The translations under genes were made by a program, and so were the position numbers. From the NCBI GenBank assembly GCA_943788145.1, contig CALSPD010000016.1, positions 36,110 through 100,109 on the forward strand: DNA of 64,000 nucleotides, in the 5' to 3' direction. This DNA comes from an uncultured Flavobacteriales bacterium (lineage in GTDB: Bacteria > Bacteroidota > Bacteroidia > Flavobacteriales_G > Salibacteraceae). Below, piece by piece: positions 17,371 through 26,116 of this stretch (within the stretch, counting starts at the first letter, position 1; each line of letters starts with the position of its first letter). The notes under the pieces were generated by a model that saw nothing but the letters and a program-made list of their open reading frames with translations, was not told the origin of the DNA and searched no databases.

Positions 17371-18053
17371 TTTTTGATTTTGATTTTTTGAAAGGTCTCG
17401 GTTTCCTTGAATACATCGGCCTTTAATATGTCTTTCATTTCGCGCTTGGTCGGCTTAACGCTTGTTTCATTCAGCTTACCTTCTTCGTCTGTTTCTTCTT
17501 CTACTTCCGTAAAACTCTTCATGCTGGCAATGGCGTCATCGTTCACAAAAATCTCCTTTATGGTCAGCTTACCTTCCTTATCGAGTTGCATGGTTTGTAC
17601 CGTCCAGCTGCTTTCAGTTCGCTTCCGGTTCAAAAAATAATGGCCTTTGAAATAACGCAGCACGTGTTCCTTGGATATAAAAAACTCGGACCGCCTACGT
17701 GTCCAAGTCATGACAGCCGTGTCGCCTTCATAGCGCAAGGAAACAGCATCTAGGTTTAGCTCAGAAATCACTCGACCGTCTTTGATGGCAATGCCTGGTG
17801 TAGTATCAACCTGTTCTTCCGTCATGCGCACTTCATAATTCCATTCGCGACTCATACCTTTTTCGGAAATGGTGAGAATCGAACTGTCTTCGAGGCATAA
17901 ATAATCGCCCTGATAGCGGCTTTTAAATCGGTGTTCATCACGATCGCTGCGCGGTTGAGGTTCTTTGAAAAACAACTCTTGTTCGCAAGCCTGAAACAAG
18001 AAAACCAACAAGGTGAAATAGACTAAAGCTCGAAAGGTAAACGGGTTTTTCAC
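17367..18053 (-). CDS. Hypothetical lipoprotein, first gene of the 14967-18053 cluster
   Basis: 228 residues. Signal region FRALVYFTLLVFLFQACEQ with lipobox LFQAC. The mature protein is highly charged (KEPQPRSDRDEHRFKSRYQG; VEEETDEEGKLNETSVKPTK) with a beta-rich centre and a C-terminal KAD-V-FKETETFQKIKIKK. No domain recognised. It overlaps the LRR lipoprotein gene by four bases. The 420 bases upstream would carry the promoter for the whole run. Confidence 0.62.
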   Translation of the reverse strand: MKNPFTFRALVYFTLLVFLFQACEQELFFKEPQPRSDRDEHRFKSRYQGDYLCLEDSSILTISEKGMSREWNYEVRMTEEQVDTTPGIAIKDGRVISELNLDAVSLRYEGDTAVMTWTRRRSEFFISKEHVLRYFKGHYFLNRKRTESSWTVQTMQLDKEGKLTIKEIFVNDDAIASMKSFTEVEEETDEEGKLNETSVKPTKREMKDILKADVFKETETFQKIKIKK

Positions 18054-18474
18054 AGGCTAAAAATTGGTGGTTTTCAAATTTAAACGATGTTTTAGATAAG
18101 GGAGAAATAAAGCAGAAACACGCTAAATTCTTCAAAAGGCAGAATTTTTTACGCTGAAACGAGAAAATTGGATTTTACGCAAAACCCTTTAACAAAAACA
18201 CATTCAGCGACATCATTCGTTTACAAATGATTGCTGTCGATATTAAGTGGCTATTAACCGAATCGAGTTTTGAAGTCGCCATTCCTTTGTCCCATCGTTC
18301 TTTCAGTGATAGGTTAAAGCAGGAGATGCAGCATGTGCGAGTCGACAGAAATAATACAATATGCCAGAGGCGAATGAATACAGGACGGATGCACACCTAA
18401 ATCAAAAAGCGAGTAACCTACACAGCTAGACGAGCAACAAAAACAATAATTAAACAAAGTAAAAACACAGTATC
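18054..18474. other. 421-base intergenic region between divergent lipoprotein operon and ssb
   Basis: Contains the divergent promoters for the minus-strand lipoprotein cluster and for ssb. The only longer open frame (minus strand, 18175-18396) has a cysteine-rich, unprotein-like composition and no ribosome-binding site. No convincing TAnnTTTG element or RNA gene found. The last 50 bases before ssb are A-rich, as expected for a Bacteroidota ribosome entry region. Confidence 0.4.
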
Positions 18475-18819
18475 ATGAACGCATTAAGAAACAGAGTACA
18501 ATTGATCGGCCACCTAGGAATGAACCCAGAAGTAAAAACTTTTGAAGGCGATAAAAAAATGGCCAAAGTGAGCATTGCAACAAACGAAGTGTATTACACA
18601 GCCAAGGGCGATAAGAAAGAAGAAACGCAGTGGCACAATATCGTTATGTGGGGCAAAACAGCTGAAATAGCTGAGAAATACCTCAAAAAAGGACAGGAAG
18701 TTTGTGTGGAAGGCAAGCTTGTAAACCGCAGCTGGGAAACCAAAGAAGGCGACAAGCGCTACATCACCGAGGTAGTAGTGAGCGAATTGGTCATGCTCGG
18801 AAAGAAGGACGCAGCCTAG
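18475..18819 (+). CDS. ssb: Single-stranded DNA-binding protein
   Basis: 114 residues forming one OB fold: NRVQLIGHLGMNPEVKTFEG, VSIATNEVYYTAKGDKKEET, QWHNIVMWGKTAEIAEKYLK, KGQEVCVEGKLVNRSWETKE. The acidic C-terminal tip that recruits partner proteins in the main SSB (DDDIPF-type) is absent; it ends VMLGKKDAA. It is thus a short SSB paralogue like those many Bacteroidota carry besides the main one. A strong hairpin terminator follows at 18844-18874. Confidence 0.9.
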   Translation: MNALRNRVQLIGHLGMNPEVKTFEGDKKMAKVSIATNEVYYTAKGDKKEETQWHNIVMWGKTAEIAEKYLKKGQEVCVEGKLVNRSWETKEGDKRYITEVVVSELVMLGKKDAA

Positions 18820-18843
18820 TCCATCTTGTTAAATACCTCATCT

Positions 18844-18874
18844 AAAAGCCCGTGCCTATCGCATGGGCTTTTTT
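18844..18874 (+). terminator. Rho-independent terminator after ssb
   Basis: Stem AAAAGCCCGTGC / GCATGGGCTTTT with loop CTATC and a run of six T. Twelve pairs including one G-T wobble. 25 bases after the ssb stop. Confidence 0.85.
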
Positions 18875-18929
18875 GCTTTCCATCATTTCATCATCCTCCT
18901 TAACTTGCGCTTTCTGAATCATAGCCCTT

Positions 18930-19475
18930 ATGGAAAACCGCAAACTCGTACTCTACATCGCTTGTTCTTTGGATGGACGCATAGCCAAACCAAACAACGA
19001 CATGAGTTTTCTCGATCGCGTTCAAGTGGAAGGCGAAGATTATGGCTACTACGATTTCATTAAAAGCATTGACACCATCATTCTAGGAAGGAAAACCTAT
19101 GAATGGGTGATGACTCAAGTGGCTGAATACCCATATAAAGAACAAGATGTTTATGTGATCACGCGAACGGAGCGACCGAAAAAAGACAACATCACCTTTT
19201 ATGCTGGCGATCTGGGTGAATTGGTTACCCGATTGAAATCAAAACCCGGCAAAAACATCTTTTGCGATGGCGGTGCAGAAATTGTGCATGCGTTGCTATC
19301 CGCTAAGCTCTTTGACGAACTTGTTTTTTCCATCATTCCTGTCATTTTGGGCGATGGCACTACCCTATTTAAAGCCGGCATTCCCGAAGCTGACCTGAAG
19401 TTGATTTCCTCAAAAGCCTATGATTCAGGCTTGGTGCAATTGAAGTATCACATCAATCACGGGGCAAATGGTTAA
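18930..19475 (+). CDS. Dihydrofolate reductase / RibD C-terminal-like reductase
   Basis: 181 residues covering one DHFR-like fold: LVLYIACSLDGRIAKPNNDM, DTIILGRKTYEWV, VYVITRT, then the NADPH-binding KNIFCDGGAEIVHALLSAKL and FSIIPVILGDGTTLF. These are marks of the stand-alone RibD_C/YwjB group rather than classic FolA. Members reduce pteridine- or pyrimidine-like substrates, often uncharacterised. Single gene between the ssb terminator and a membrane-protein gene. Confidence 0.85.
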   Translation: MENRKLVLYIACSLDGRIAKPNNDMSFLDRVQVEGEDYGYYDFIKSIDTIILGRKTYEWVMTQVAEYPYKEQDVYVITRTERPKKDNITFYAGDLGELVTRLKSKPGKNIFCDGGAEIVHALLSAKLFDELVFSIIPVILGDGTTLFKAGIPEADLKLISSKAYDSGLVQLKYHINHGANG

Positions 19476-19534
19476 AGAAATCGAGTGTGTCAGGGGGCTT
19501 GGTTCAATAACCAGTTCAAATCAATGAATCCAAC

Positions 19535-20977
19535 ATGGTGAATCGCCTTATCTATTTCCTGCTTTTAGCATTTATCACGGTTGATACGGTTTACTCCTAT
19601 CGACAACATGCTAGCGCTCCGTTGGATGGCGATATAGCGGAAAGTGTTTTACCCGGAGATAATTTCAAGCCGCTTTTTTCCAGTCCAATGGGGTTTACGG
19701 CCATTGCTAACGATGTGCACTACCCCAATCCAAACCGCTTTTTCATGCACTGGCCTTTTCAAGTTTATATGATGCAAATGCCCATCTATTTGCAGCGTTT
19801 TATGGACCCCATTTCAAGTGTTTATACGGCTGCTGCTTTGGCAAAAACCTTCATTCAATTAAGCCTTGTTTTTCTGCTTGCAATGGCCATTACGGGCACT
19901 TACAATGTGCTTTGCTTAAAGTTTATGCTTGCCGCGGCTTTGCTCACTCCTCTTTTCCAAACAGATGGTTTTCGTGGCCTCATGGGAATAATCGATCCAA
20001 GCATTACTTACACCTTTTCCTATGCGCTTCCCTGTCTGTTTATGCTGATCTATTTTCTGCCCTTTATTTTTCGCTACTATCACAATAAACCCATCGCTCC
20101 AAACGCCATCCTATACCCCGTTTTGATCGCTCTTAGCGTCATAGTTTGCCTGAGCGGACCGCTCAACCCGGGTATCGTCCTTGTTTTTGCTTTAATCGCT
20201 TTTTCGACTGCTTTTCTACACCGTTTCAACCTTTCCGAGAAAAAAGGGATTGCAACAAAATTTATTGCCGCTTTTCAGGACCTTCCTCGTTTTTATTGGT
20301 GGTATTTCACCCCCGTTTCCCTGTTAGCACTATACTCGCTTTACTTAGGGCAATACAACGAGCACAATCAAATTTGGTCTATATCACTATCCGAATTGTA
20401 CGCCCGACTACCTACGGGAATCTTTCACCTTCTCAGCGAGAAAATCGCCTATCCTGTGCTGTTGATCAGCATCGCCATCAATGTCATCATCATCAAAAAA
20501 CTGAACATTGTGGGGGGCAATAAGGTGATTTCCGTCTTGAAATGGATAGGACTTTTCGCCTTAATCTACATCCTCCTGCTCCCGCTTGGAGGTTACCGAC
20601 CCTATCGGCCATTGGTTTTGCGCTATGACACCATTATGCCCATTACCTTAGGTCTATTCTTTGTTTTTGGCGGCAGCACGCTGGCTATTTTAAATCATTT
20701 AAAAGGAAAGAAGCAGCTGCTTTATTTGCCGATAGTCTTTGCAGTTGTATTGATCTATTCCTTTGCCGATCAGGCCAAGCTCGATAAAAATGCTTGCGAG
20801 CAATTGGCTTTGCAAACCATAGCCGAATCGCCAGAATCTATGGTTGTATTGAATAGTTCATGCAGTGTATTGTCTTGGTTTACCATAACAGATCCTTCCA
20901 AATCTGAGCAAAACGCACGACTGATCAAAGCGTGGAGAATTACCGACAGCAAGAAGCTTTATTACAGCAAAGAATAG
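19535..20977 (+). CDS. Hypothetical polytopic membrane protein
   Basis: 480 residues with about ten to eleven transmembrane helices. After an N-terminal helix comes a periplasmic-looking loop (DGDIAESVLPGDNFKPLFSS, then NPNRFFMHWPFQVYMM) of the kind seen in GT-C-type membrane transferases, but no catalytic motif can be assigned. The last 70 residues are soluble and contain CEQLALQTIAESPESMVVLN and SSCSVLSW. It could be a glycosyltransferase-like or lipid-carrier-dependent enzyme; this is inference from topology only. No clear operon partner. Confidence 0.6.
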   Translation: MVNRLIYFLLLAFITVDTVYSYRQHASAPLDGDIAESVLPGDNFKPLFSSPMGFTAIANDVHYPNPNRFFMHWPFQVYMMQMPIYLQRFMDPISSVYTAAALAKTFIQLSLVFLLAMAITGTYNVLCLKFMLAAALLTPLFQTDGFRGLMGIIDPSITYTFSYALPCLFMLIYFLPFIFRYYHNKPIAPNAILYPVLIALSVIVCLSGPLNPGIVLVFALIAFSTAFLHRFNLSEKKGIATKFIAAFQDLPRFYWWYFTPVSLLALYSLYLGQYNEHNQIWSISLSELYARLPTGIFHLLSEKIAYPVLLISIAINVIIIKKLNIVGGNKVISVLKWIGLFALIYILLLPLGGYRPYRPLVLRYDTIMPITLGLFFVFGGSTLAILNHLKGKKQLLYLPIVFAVVLIYSFADQAKLDKNACEQLALQTIAESPESMVVLNSSCSVLSWFTITDPSKSEQNARLIKAWRITDSKKLYYSKE

Positions 20978-21099
20978 GTTTGTAAACGCGTTATACCACC
21001 CGCCTAACCCACTCCCTGAGCGATTTGGGTTGAGGGCATACCAAAAAACGTTAGTTTGGCTGTTGTAAACTTGATACGACACATTTTCAAATTCCATCC

Positions 21100-21639
21100 A
21101 TGAAAAATCAAATCAAAATAGGCACATTCTTCCTTGTTATCCTTTGCACGACTGTCGCTTTTAAGTTTGTTGAATTCGATGTAAAATCGCTCTTAGATGA
21201 CCGCATCGAACTGAAAATTCCAAGTGAATTTGAAATTATGTCGGACGAACTGTTAGCCATTAAATATCCTTCCGCCAACCGTCCAACGTTGGTCTATTCG
21301 AATGAAACAGGCGGCATCAATGTAGCCTTCAACCACACACCCAACCAGGCCAATCAAGAAGCCATAGCGCCCATCGAGGAAAACCTGTTCCAGGTTTTTA
21401 AAACCAATTTCCCGACTGCCGAATGGAAAGATCACGGGATCAAAGAAATCAACGGGCGTCAAGTGGGATATTTGGAAATGATTACACCCGCCATAGACAC
21501 GGACATTTACAACTTACTCTTCTTCACCGATGTAGATGGTCGATTGCTGATTTGCACCTTCAACTGCACGATACACAGAGCCGAACTTTGGGAAGAGCCA
21601 GCGCATGAGATTATGCAGTCTCTCAAGGTGGTCATATAA
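21100..21639 (+). CDS. Hypothetical anchored or exported protein
   Basis: 179 residues. N-terminal hydrophobic segment IGTFFLVILCTTVAFKFV, then a domain beginning LKIPSEFEIMSDELLAIKYP and containing RPTLVYSNETGGINVAFNHT and YNLLFFTDVDGRLLICTFNC. The order (IP..F..M....L..KYP, then N..IA, then late hydrophobic strands) looks like the PsbP/DcrB-like fold used by many small envelope proteins. Function unknown. It converges on prmC with five bases between stops. Confidence 0.55.
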   Translation: MKNQIKIGTFFLVILCTTVAFKFVEFDVKSLLDDRIELKIPSEFEIMSDELLAIKYPSANRPTLVYSNETGGINVAFNHTPNQANQEAIAPIEENLFQVFKTNFPTAEWKDHGIKEINGRQVGYLEMITPAIDTDIYNLLFFTDVDGRLLICTFNCTIHRAELWEEPAHEIMQSLKVVI

Positions 21640-21644
21640 TCAAC

Positions 21645-22481
21645 TTAAGCACGACACAAAATCACAAAACGCTCTTTTCCGCTGATATCGTTCTCAAAAC
21701 ATACCTCACCGGTCCATACTTCCTTTAACTGCTTGCAGAGTAAGGCTGTTTCCGTAGCGTGGGTTTCGAAATATACTTTTGAAATGCCCGCCTTTTCTGC
21801 TATTTCTGCAATTCTTGTAAAAAAATAAAACGGGTCATGCGCTGGACCAAATAGCGCAATGTGCGGCTCAAAGTCAAGCACATTCGCTTCTAAACTTTCA
21901 GCACGATCAACGGGAATGTAGGGTGGATTGCTCACGATGACATCAAAATCGACTTGATGCAAGGCTTCGCGTATATCAGTTTGAAATAGCTTGACATCCA
22001 GATTCAAAGCTTTGGCATTTTTTGAAGCTACTTCCAAAGCCACAGGAGAAACATCGCATGCGCTGATGCGCCAATTGGGTCGAGCAGCTTTTAAAGCCAA
22101 GGGAATACAGCCCGAACCTGTTCCTATGTCCAAAACCTTCAAAACATCTGAAGTTTCATGATCGAGCACCAGTTGAACCAATTCTTCTGTCTCTGGGCGA
22201 GGAATTAAAACGGCCGCATCGACATAAAGCTCCAGCTCCATAAACTGCGCTTTGCCAAAAATGTATTGAATCGGCTCATGCTTTTTTAAGCGTTTGGTGG
22301 TCTCTTTCCAGCGATTCAAGTGCGCCTCGGCAACAAGGTCAGCGCTGTGCATGTAGGCCTCTGCTCTATTCCAATCCTCCAATTCAGCCACACACCAATG
22401 ATAGATGGACTGTAACTCGCCTTGGGCATAAAAAGCCGTGAGTTGACTGTAAAACCACTGTCGAAGTTCAGCATGATTCAT
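21645..22481 (-). CDS. prmC: Peptide chain release factor N5-glutamine methyltransferase
   Basis: 278 residues, typical length. The N-terminal helical domain is followed by the linker PIQYIFGKAQFMEL and the AdoMet motif VLDIGTGSGCIPLALK. The catalytic NPPY (VSNPPYIPVDRAE) then binds the substrate glutamine. PrmC methylates the GGQ glutamine of RF1 and RF2 in the cytoplasm, raising termination efficiency. Divergent from the T9SS gene at 22560, with 78 bases between starts. Confidence 0.95.
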   Translation of the reverse strand: MNHAELRQWFYSQLTAFYAQGELQSIYHWCVAELEDWNRAEAYMHSADLVAEAHLNRWKETTKRLKKHEPIQYIFGKAQFMELELYVDAAVLIPRPETEELVQLVLDHETSDVLKVLDIGTGSGCIPLALKAARPNWRISACDVSPVALEVASKNAKALNLDVKLFQTDIREALHQVDFDVIVSNPPYIPVDRAESLEANVLDFEPHIALFGPAHDPFYFFTRIAEIAEKAGISKVYFETHATETALLCKQLKEVWTGEVCFENDISGKERFVILCRA

Positions 22482-22536
22482 GGCGCAAAGGTGGGATTAT
22501 TCATACATCCGTTCGGAAGATAAAAGCCTTTATCTC

Positions 22537-22547
22537 TACTTTCGGAG
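22537..22547 (+). promoter_or_regulatory. Putative -7 element upstream of the T9SS gene at 22560
   Basis: TACTTTCGGAG, 13 bases before the ATG at 22560, matching the TA[C/G]TTTCG pattern at other starts in this window. Its distance would give a leader of only a few bases. Confidence 0.35.
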
Positions 22548-22559
22548 CAAAGCAAATCC

Positions 22560-23081
22560 ATGAGTAAAATCATTCTCTTCAGCGTTTGTCTTTTTTCTAG
22601 TTTGTTGGCCCCAGCTCAAGATTTTCAATGGCTTCGACCTTTGGAAGTGTCTAAAATGGTCGTTGCCGATAATGGCGACATCTACTTGCTCGATCGATTC
22701 AACTTTTCACGTGACGTTGACCCAAGTGCGAACGAGTGGATATTAACAGGTGGAAACCTTACGCCTTACATCGCCAAATTCGATTCCGACTGGAATTTAG
22801 CCTGGGCCTATGTGCTGAAAGATGTTGGTGTAACCGATATAAAAACAAGTGGAGATAAACTGGTGATTTGCGGAACTACCAGCGAAGGAGCAAAAAATCA
22901 ATTCCAAATTCAACGACTACACTTTAGAAGACAATCATTGGTTTGCTGCCCAATTCAACAGCAATGGAAACTGTACGCGCATTATCAACACCCATCGTCA
23001 AGACGCTACAATGGAATCTGGCATTGTTCACGGTGGAAACCTGGTCATCACGGGTCGCTTATTTGGCGAAGTCGATTTTGA
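22560..23081 (+). CDS. T9SS-exported propeller-like protein, 5' piece of frameshifted gene
   Basis: Signal peptide MSKIILFSVCLFSSLLAPAQ, then WLRPLEVSKMVVADNGDIYL and YIAKFDSDWNLAWAYVL, repeats typical of secreted beta-propeller (SBBP-like) proteins. True coding in this frame ends near 22892-22897, where a run of six A probably has one base too many. With five A the sequence reads GAKINSKFNDYTLEDNHWFA and continues in the frame of 23011-23739. The residues after NQFQIQRL in this piece are therefore shadow translation. Confidence 0.72.
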   Translation: MSKIILFSVCLFSSLLAPAQDFQWLRPLEVSKMVVADNGDIYLLDRFNFSRDVDPSANEWILTGGNLTPYIAKFDSDWNLAWAYVLKDVGVTDIKTSGDKLVICGTTSEGAKNQFQIQRLHFRRQSLVCCPIQQQWKLYAHYQHPSSRRYNGIWHCSRWKPGHHGSLIWRSRF

Positions 23082-23739
23082 TATGGATCCGAATGATGAA
23101 TACCTCAAAACTTCCTATGGTGATAAAAGCGGCTACATCGCGAGCTACTCGAACTTAACCAAACCCGATTGGGTCATGGTTTTTCAAGACTATGGAACAA
23201 GCGAAGTGCAGCCCATCAAAATGATCCAAGACGATGGCGAGTTGATTCTTTGGGGAAAATATACAGGCCAAGTGGACTTTGAACCCAACGGCCAGAGTGT
23301 GCTTGGTGAAGATACCATCCCAAACACGCAGCCTTATTTTGTCGCTCGCTTTAATGCCATTGGCGAACTCATTTGGGTCAACAGTTTTGTGGCCGAATCT
23401 GACGTTTACCCGTCTGATTTCCAATACGATCAATCGGGTGGCGTGTACCTAACTGGCATCTTCCAAGATCGCTTGCTTTTGGGTACAGACGATGTCTTGC
23501 TTGAAGGTGCAGCTGGTTTTGATAGCGACTTCATCATTCGCTTCGATCAGTTTGGAGACATCGACTGGTATTATGCCCTCAGCAATTCCATGGACTGCAA
23601 ACAACCTAGCGTGGTTTTAGCACCTGAAGGAAATAGCATTTGGTGGGTGGCTCGGTGCATGGAAGCATTGATTTGGATCCGACAGCCGGCCAATATGAAG
23701 TTCAAACCAACCCAAATCCAAATACCCAGAGCTTATTGA
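23011..23739 (+). CDS. T9SS-exported propeller-like protein, middle piece
   Basis: The frame is genuinely coding from about 22900. It contains further repeats (GNLVITGRLFGEVDFDMDPN, GELILWGKYTGQVDFEPNGQ, GGVYLTGIFQDRLLLGTDDV), the GG-x-x-x-G-x-V/I-D-F/L units of a metal-free propeller family. It leaves frame at the TTT of 23639-23641. With one more T the sequence reads NSILVGGSVHGSIDLDP and joins the next piece. The last 33 residues here (WWVARCMEALI...) are shadow. Confidence 0.72.
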   Translation: MESGIVHGGNLVITGRLFGEVDFDMDPNDEYLKTSYGDKSGYIASYSNLTKPDWVMVFQDYGTSEVQPIKMIQDDGELILWGKYTGQVDFEPNGQSVLGEDTIPNTQPYFVARFNAIGELIWVNSFVAESDVYPSDFQYDQSGGVYLTGIFQDRLLLGTDDVLLEGAAGFDSDFIIRFDQFGDIDWYYALSNSMDCKQPSVVLAPEGNSIWWVARCMEALIWIRQPANMKFKPTQIQIPRAY

Positions 23740-24236
23740 CCCATTTGTCTGCGGCCTTTATCACTGAAATCGATCAATCAGGAAGTATTGAAAAAATCAA
23801 CTATTTCAACACAGAAACGGAGGTGTATTTTATGACCATGATGGCACACCCCAATCAAGACTATTACCTATTGTATGGCGGAAGTTCGAACCGAAATTTT
23901 GATCATGACTTCGGTTTGGCTGAATATTTCGATCCGACTTTAACGCGATCGTACATTGCAAAATATGATGGTGTTAGAATCCCGGAGGCCCTATCCACGG
24001 CTGAATTGGACGATGAAGACTTTCATGTTTTCCCGAATCCTTCATCATCCATCTTTTTCGTGAATGACCATGAATCCATTCGCTCGCTGTTCGTGCGGGA
24101 TGTCGCTGGCCGAAGTGTTCCATTTTCCTTTAGCAACGGAAAAATCAGCTTGACAAAAGGGATGGCTGGCATTTATTTTCTGCAAATGGAAACAAAGCAA
24201 GGAATAAAGACTAAAAAAGTAATCTTCACGCCCTAA
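23640..24236 (+). CDS. T9SS-exported propeller-like protein, C-terminal piece with sorting domain
   Basis: Last propeller unit (VGGSVHGSIDLDPTAGQYEV) and a stretch with YNFDHDFGL-like acidic loops, then the T9SS type A sorting domain: FHVFPNPSSSIFFVNDHES, LFVRDVAGRSVPFSFS, GMAGIYFLQMETKQGIKTKK. Joined, the three pieces give about 558 residues. The stop abuts the ribD ATG (TAAATGG), although the functions are unrelated. Confidence 0.75.
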   Translation: MVGGSVHGSIDLDPTAGQYEVQTNPNPNTQSLLTHLSAAFITEIDQSGSIEKINYFNTETEVYFMTMMAHPNQDYYLLYGGSSNRNFDHDFGLAEYFDPTLTRSYIAKYDGVRIPEALSTAELDDEDFHVFPNPSSSIFFVNDHESIRSLFVRDVAGRSVPFSFSNGKISLTKGMAGIYFLQMETKQGIKTKKVIFTP

Positions 24237-25286
24237 ATGGAAACTACCAATCACGAAATGTACATGAAGCGCTGCTTCGAATTGGCGGCCTTGGGCAAAG
24301 GAAATGTTGCTCCAAACCCCATGGTTGGAGCTGTAATCGTGTGTGATGGGAAGATTATCGGTGAAGGATATCATCAACAATTTGGCGAAGCCCACGCAGA
24401 AGTGAACGCCATCGCCAGTGTGAAAGATGAATCGCTTCTATCAAACAGCACAATCTATGTCAACTTGGAACCGTGTGCGCATCATGGCAAAACGCCACCT
24501 TGCGCTGATTTGATCATCGAAAAGAGCTTTCAACGGGTGGTGGTCTGCAATTTCGATCCCTACAAGGAAGTGGCAGGAAAAGGCCTTCAGCGGATGCGAG
24601 ACGCTGGAATAGATGTAGTTACGGGCGTATTAGAAGCCCAAGGACGCTGGCTCAATCGTAGGTTTTTCACCTACCACGAACAAAAACGACCGTACGTCAT
24701 CCTAAAATGGGCGCAAACCATTGACGGCTTCCTAGATCACAACAGACAGCCAGAAGACGACCAGAAGGCACTTAAAATCACGAATAAAGCAGCCAATCAA
24801 TTGGTTCACCGATGGCGCTCGGAAGAAATGGCGATTCTAGTAGGAAAAAACACGGCTTTGCTGGACGATCCAAGCCTAACCACGCGGCTTTGGCCGGGTA
24901 AAAGCCCATTGAGGATCGTCATTGACCCGCAATTGCAGCTTCCGAAAACACTTAAGCTCTTCAGCGATGGCCGACCAACGTGGGTGTATAATGCTGCGAA
25001 AGCCTATTGCGAAGATGAAATTTGCTACGAACGCATTTCAGACCCATCGCGCTTTGAACACGAAATCATGGGACATCTGTTTCACAACGACATTCAAAGC
25101 ATCATCATCGAGGGTGGCCCAAATACTTTACAGCGGTTTTACGATGCCGGATTATGGGATGAAGCCCGCATTTTCACAGGCATGCAACGCATTGGTGACG
25201 GTGTCCGCATCCCGCGATTTGTTGGAGAGTTGAAATCAACCACTCACTTGGACGATAACGTGTTACAAGTTTACTCTCGAGCGTGA
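24237..25286 (+). CDS. ribD: Bifunctional riboflavin biosynthesis protein (deaminase and reductase)
   Basis: 349 residues. N-terminal CDA-like deaminase with zinc ligands in HAEVNAI and PCAHHGKTPPC, and NPMVGAVIVCDGKIIGEGYH. The C-terminal RibD_C reductase starts about residue 148 with RPYVILKWAQTIDGF and includes LVGKNTALLDDPSLTTR and SIIIEGGPNTLQRFYDAGLW. It performs the second and third steps of riboflavin synthesis, using NADPH. The start is the base after the previous stop, and the end overlaps the eamA-like gene by four bases (GTGA). Confidence 0.95.
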   Translation: METTNHEMYMKRCFELAALGKGNVAPNPMVGAVIVCDGKIIGEGYHQQFGEAHAEVNAIASVKDESLLSNSTIYVNLEPCAHHGKTPPCADLIIEKSFQRVVVCNFDPYKEVAGKGLQRMRDAGIDVVTGVLEAQGRWLNRRFFTYHEQKRPYVILKWAQTIDGFLDHNRQPEDDQKALKITNKAANQLVHRWRSEEMAILVGKNTALLDDPSLTTRLWPGKSPLRIVIDPQLQLPKTLKLFSDGRPTWVYNAAKAYCEDEICYERISDPSRFEHEIMGHLFHNDIQSIIIEGGPNTLQRFYDAGLWDEARIFTGMQRIGDGVRIPRFVGELKSTTHLDDNVLQVYSRA

Positions 25287-26116
25287 TATACATCGTCCTC
25301 AGTATATTTTCTGCCACGGCTATCCTATTGCTTTTCAGATGGATGGGACATAATGGAGTGAATTCGCGCCACGCCATTATGGTGAATTACGCTGTTGCGG
25401 GATTAATCGGCCTACTCTTCTTTTCACATTCAGAAGAAGTTTGGAACAAATCGTGGTTCTTGCCTTCCATGGCTATGGGCGTATTCTTTTACATCGTTTT
25501 TCGTTTCATCGCTAAAACAACCCAAACAAATGGCGTTTCTGCCGCAAGTATTGCAACCAAAATGAGTGTATTGATTCCTGTTTTAACAGGAATTTTCCTG
25601 CTCGATGAATCGATCAGCTGGCTTAAGGTTATCGGGATTAGCTTGGGATTAGTTGCTGTTTTTTTCGCGTCAAAACCCAATCAAAATATTGAGAATTGGA
25701 AATGGCTGCTTTTGGCATTCTTGGGTAGTGGTTTGATTGATGCTGCTTTGAAGCTCTTTCAAACCTGGAGTGTAACCAGTGCCGAGTTCCCGTCTTACAT
25801 CACCGTTATCTTCAGTTTTGCCTTCCTAGCCGGACTAGCGCATCATTTCACCCTTCCAGACCGAAAAATCGAAGCTAAAAGTTACTTCGGAGGCATAATG
25901 CTGGGTTTGGTGAATTTCGCTTCCCTTATTTTCATTTTGGAGGCCATCAGCCTGCCCAATTGGGAAAGCTCTGTCATCTTTCCTATCAATAACGTTGGAA
26001 TCGTTGCACTAAGTTCTCTGTCTGCCTTAATACTCTTCAAAGAAAACCTCGACCTAAAAGGCTGGCTAAGCGTGATTTTAGCCCTTTGTTCGATTTGCTT
26101 ACTTTCATTTGGATAA
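25283..26116 (+). CDS. EamA/DMT-family transporter
   Basis: 277 residues, GTG start overlapping ribD. Ten predicted transmembrane helices in two repeats of five, the drug/metabolite transporter layout: YIVLSIFSATAILLLFRWMG; FFYIVFRFIAKTTQTNGVSA with SIATKMSVLIPVLTGIFLLD (the typical end of the first EamA repeat); and NNVGIVALSSLSALILFKEN at the end of the second. Placement behind ribD might hint at a flavin-related or metabolite exporter; this is only context. The stop overlaps the yigZ ATG (TAATG). Confidence 0.82.
   Translation: MIYIVLSIFSATAILLLFRWMGHNGVNSRHAIMVNYAVAGLIGLLFFSHSEEVWNKSWFLPSMAMGVFFYIVFRFIAKTTQTNGVSAASIATKMSVLIPVLTGIFLLDESISWLKVIGISLGLVAVFFASKPNQNIENWKWLLLAFLGSGLIDAALKLFQTWSVTSAEFPSYITVIFSFAFLAGLAHHFTLPDRKIEAKSYFGGIMLGLVNFASLIFILEAISLPNWESSVIFPINNVGIVALSSLSALILFKENLDLKGWLSVILALCSICLLSFG

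Noticed and set aside
18175..18396. 73-codon minus-strand ORF upstream of ssb
   Set aside because: Composition unlike the neighbouring proteins, no ribosome-binding site or motif; it lies in the promoter region.
21006..21031. AACCCA/TGGGTT inverted repeat after the 19535 gene as terminator
   Set aside because: Six-base arms, long loop and no T run; too weak to claim.
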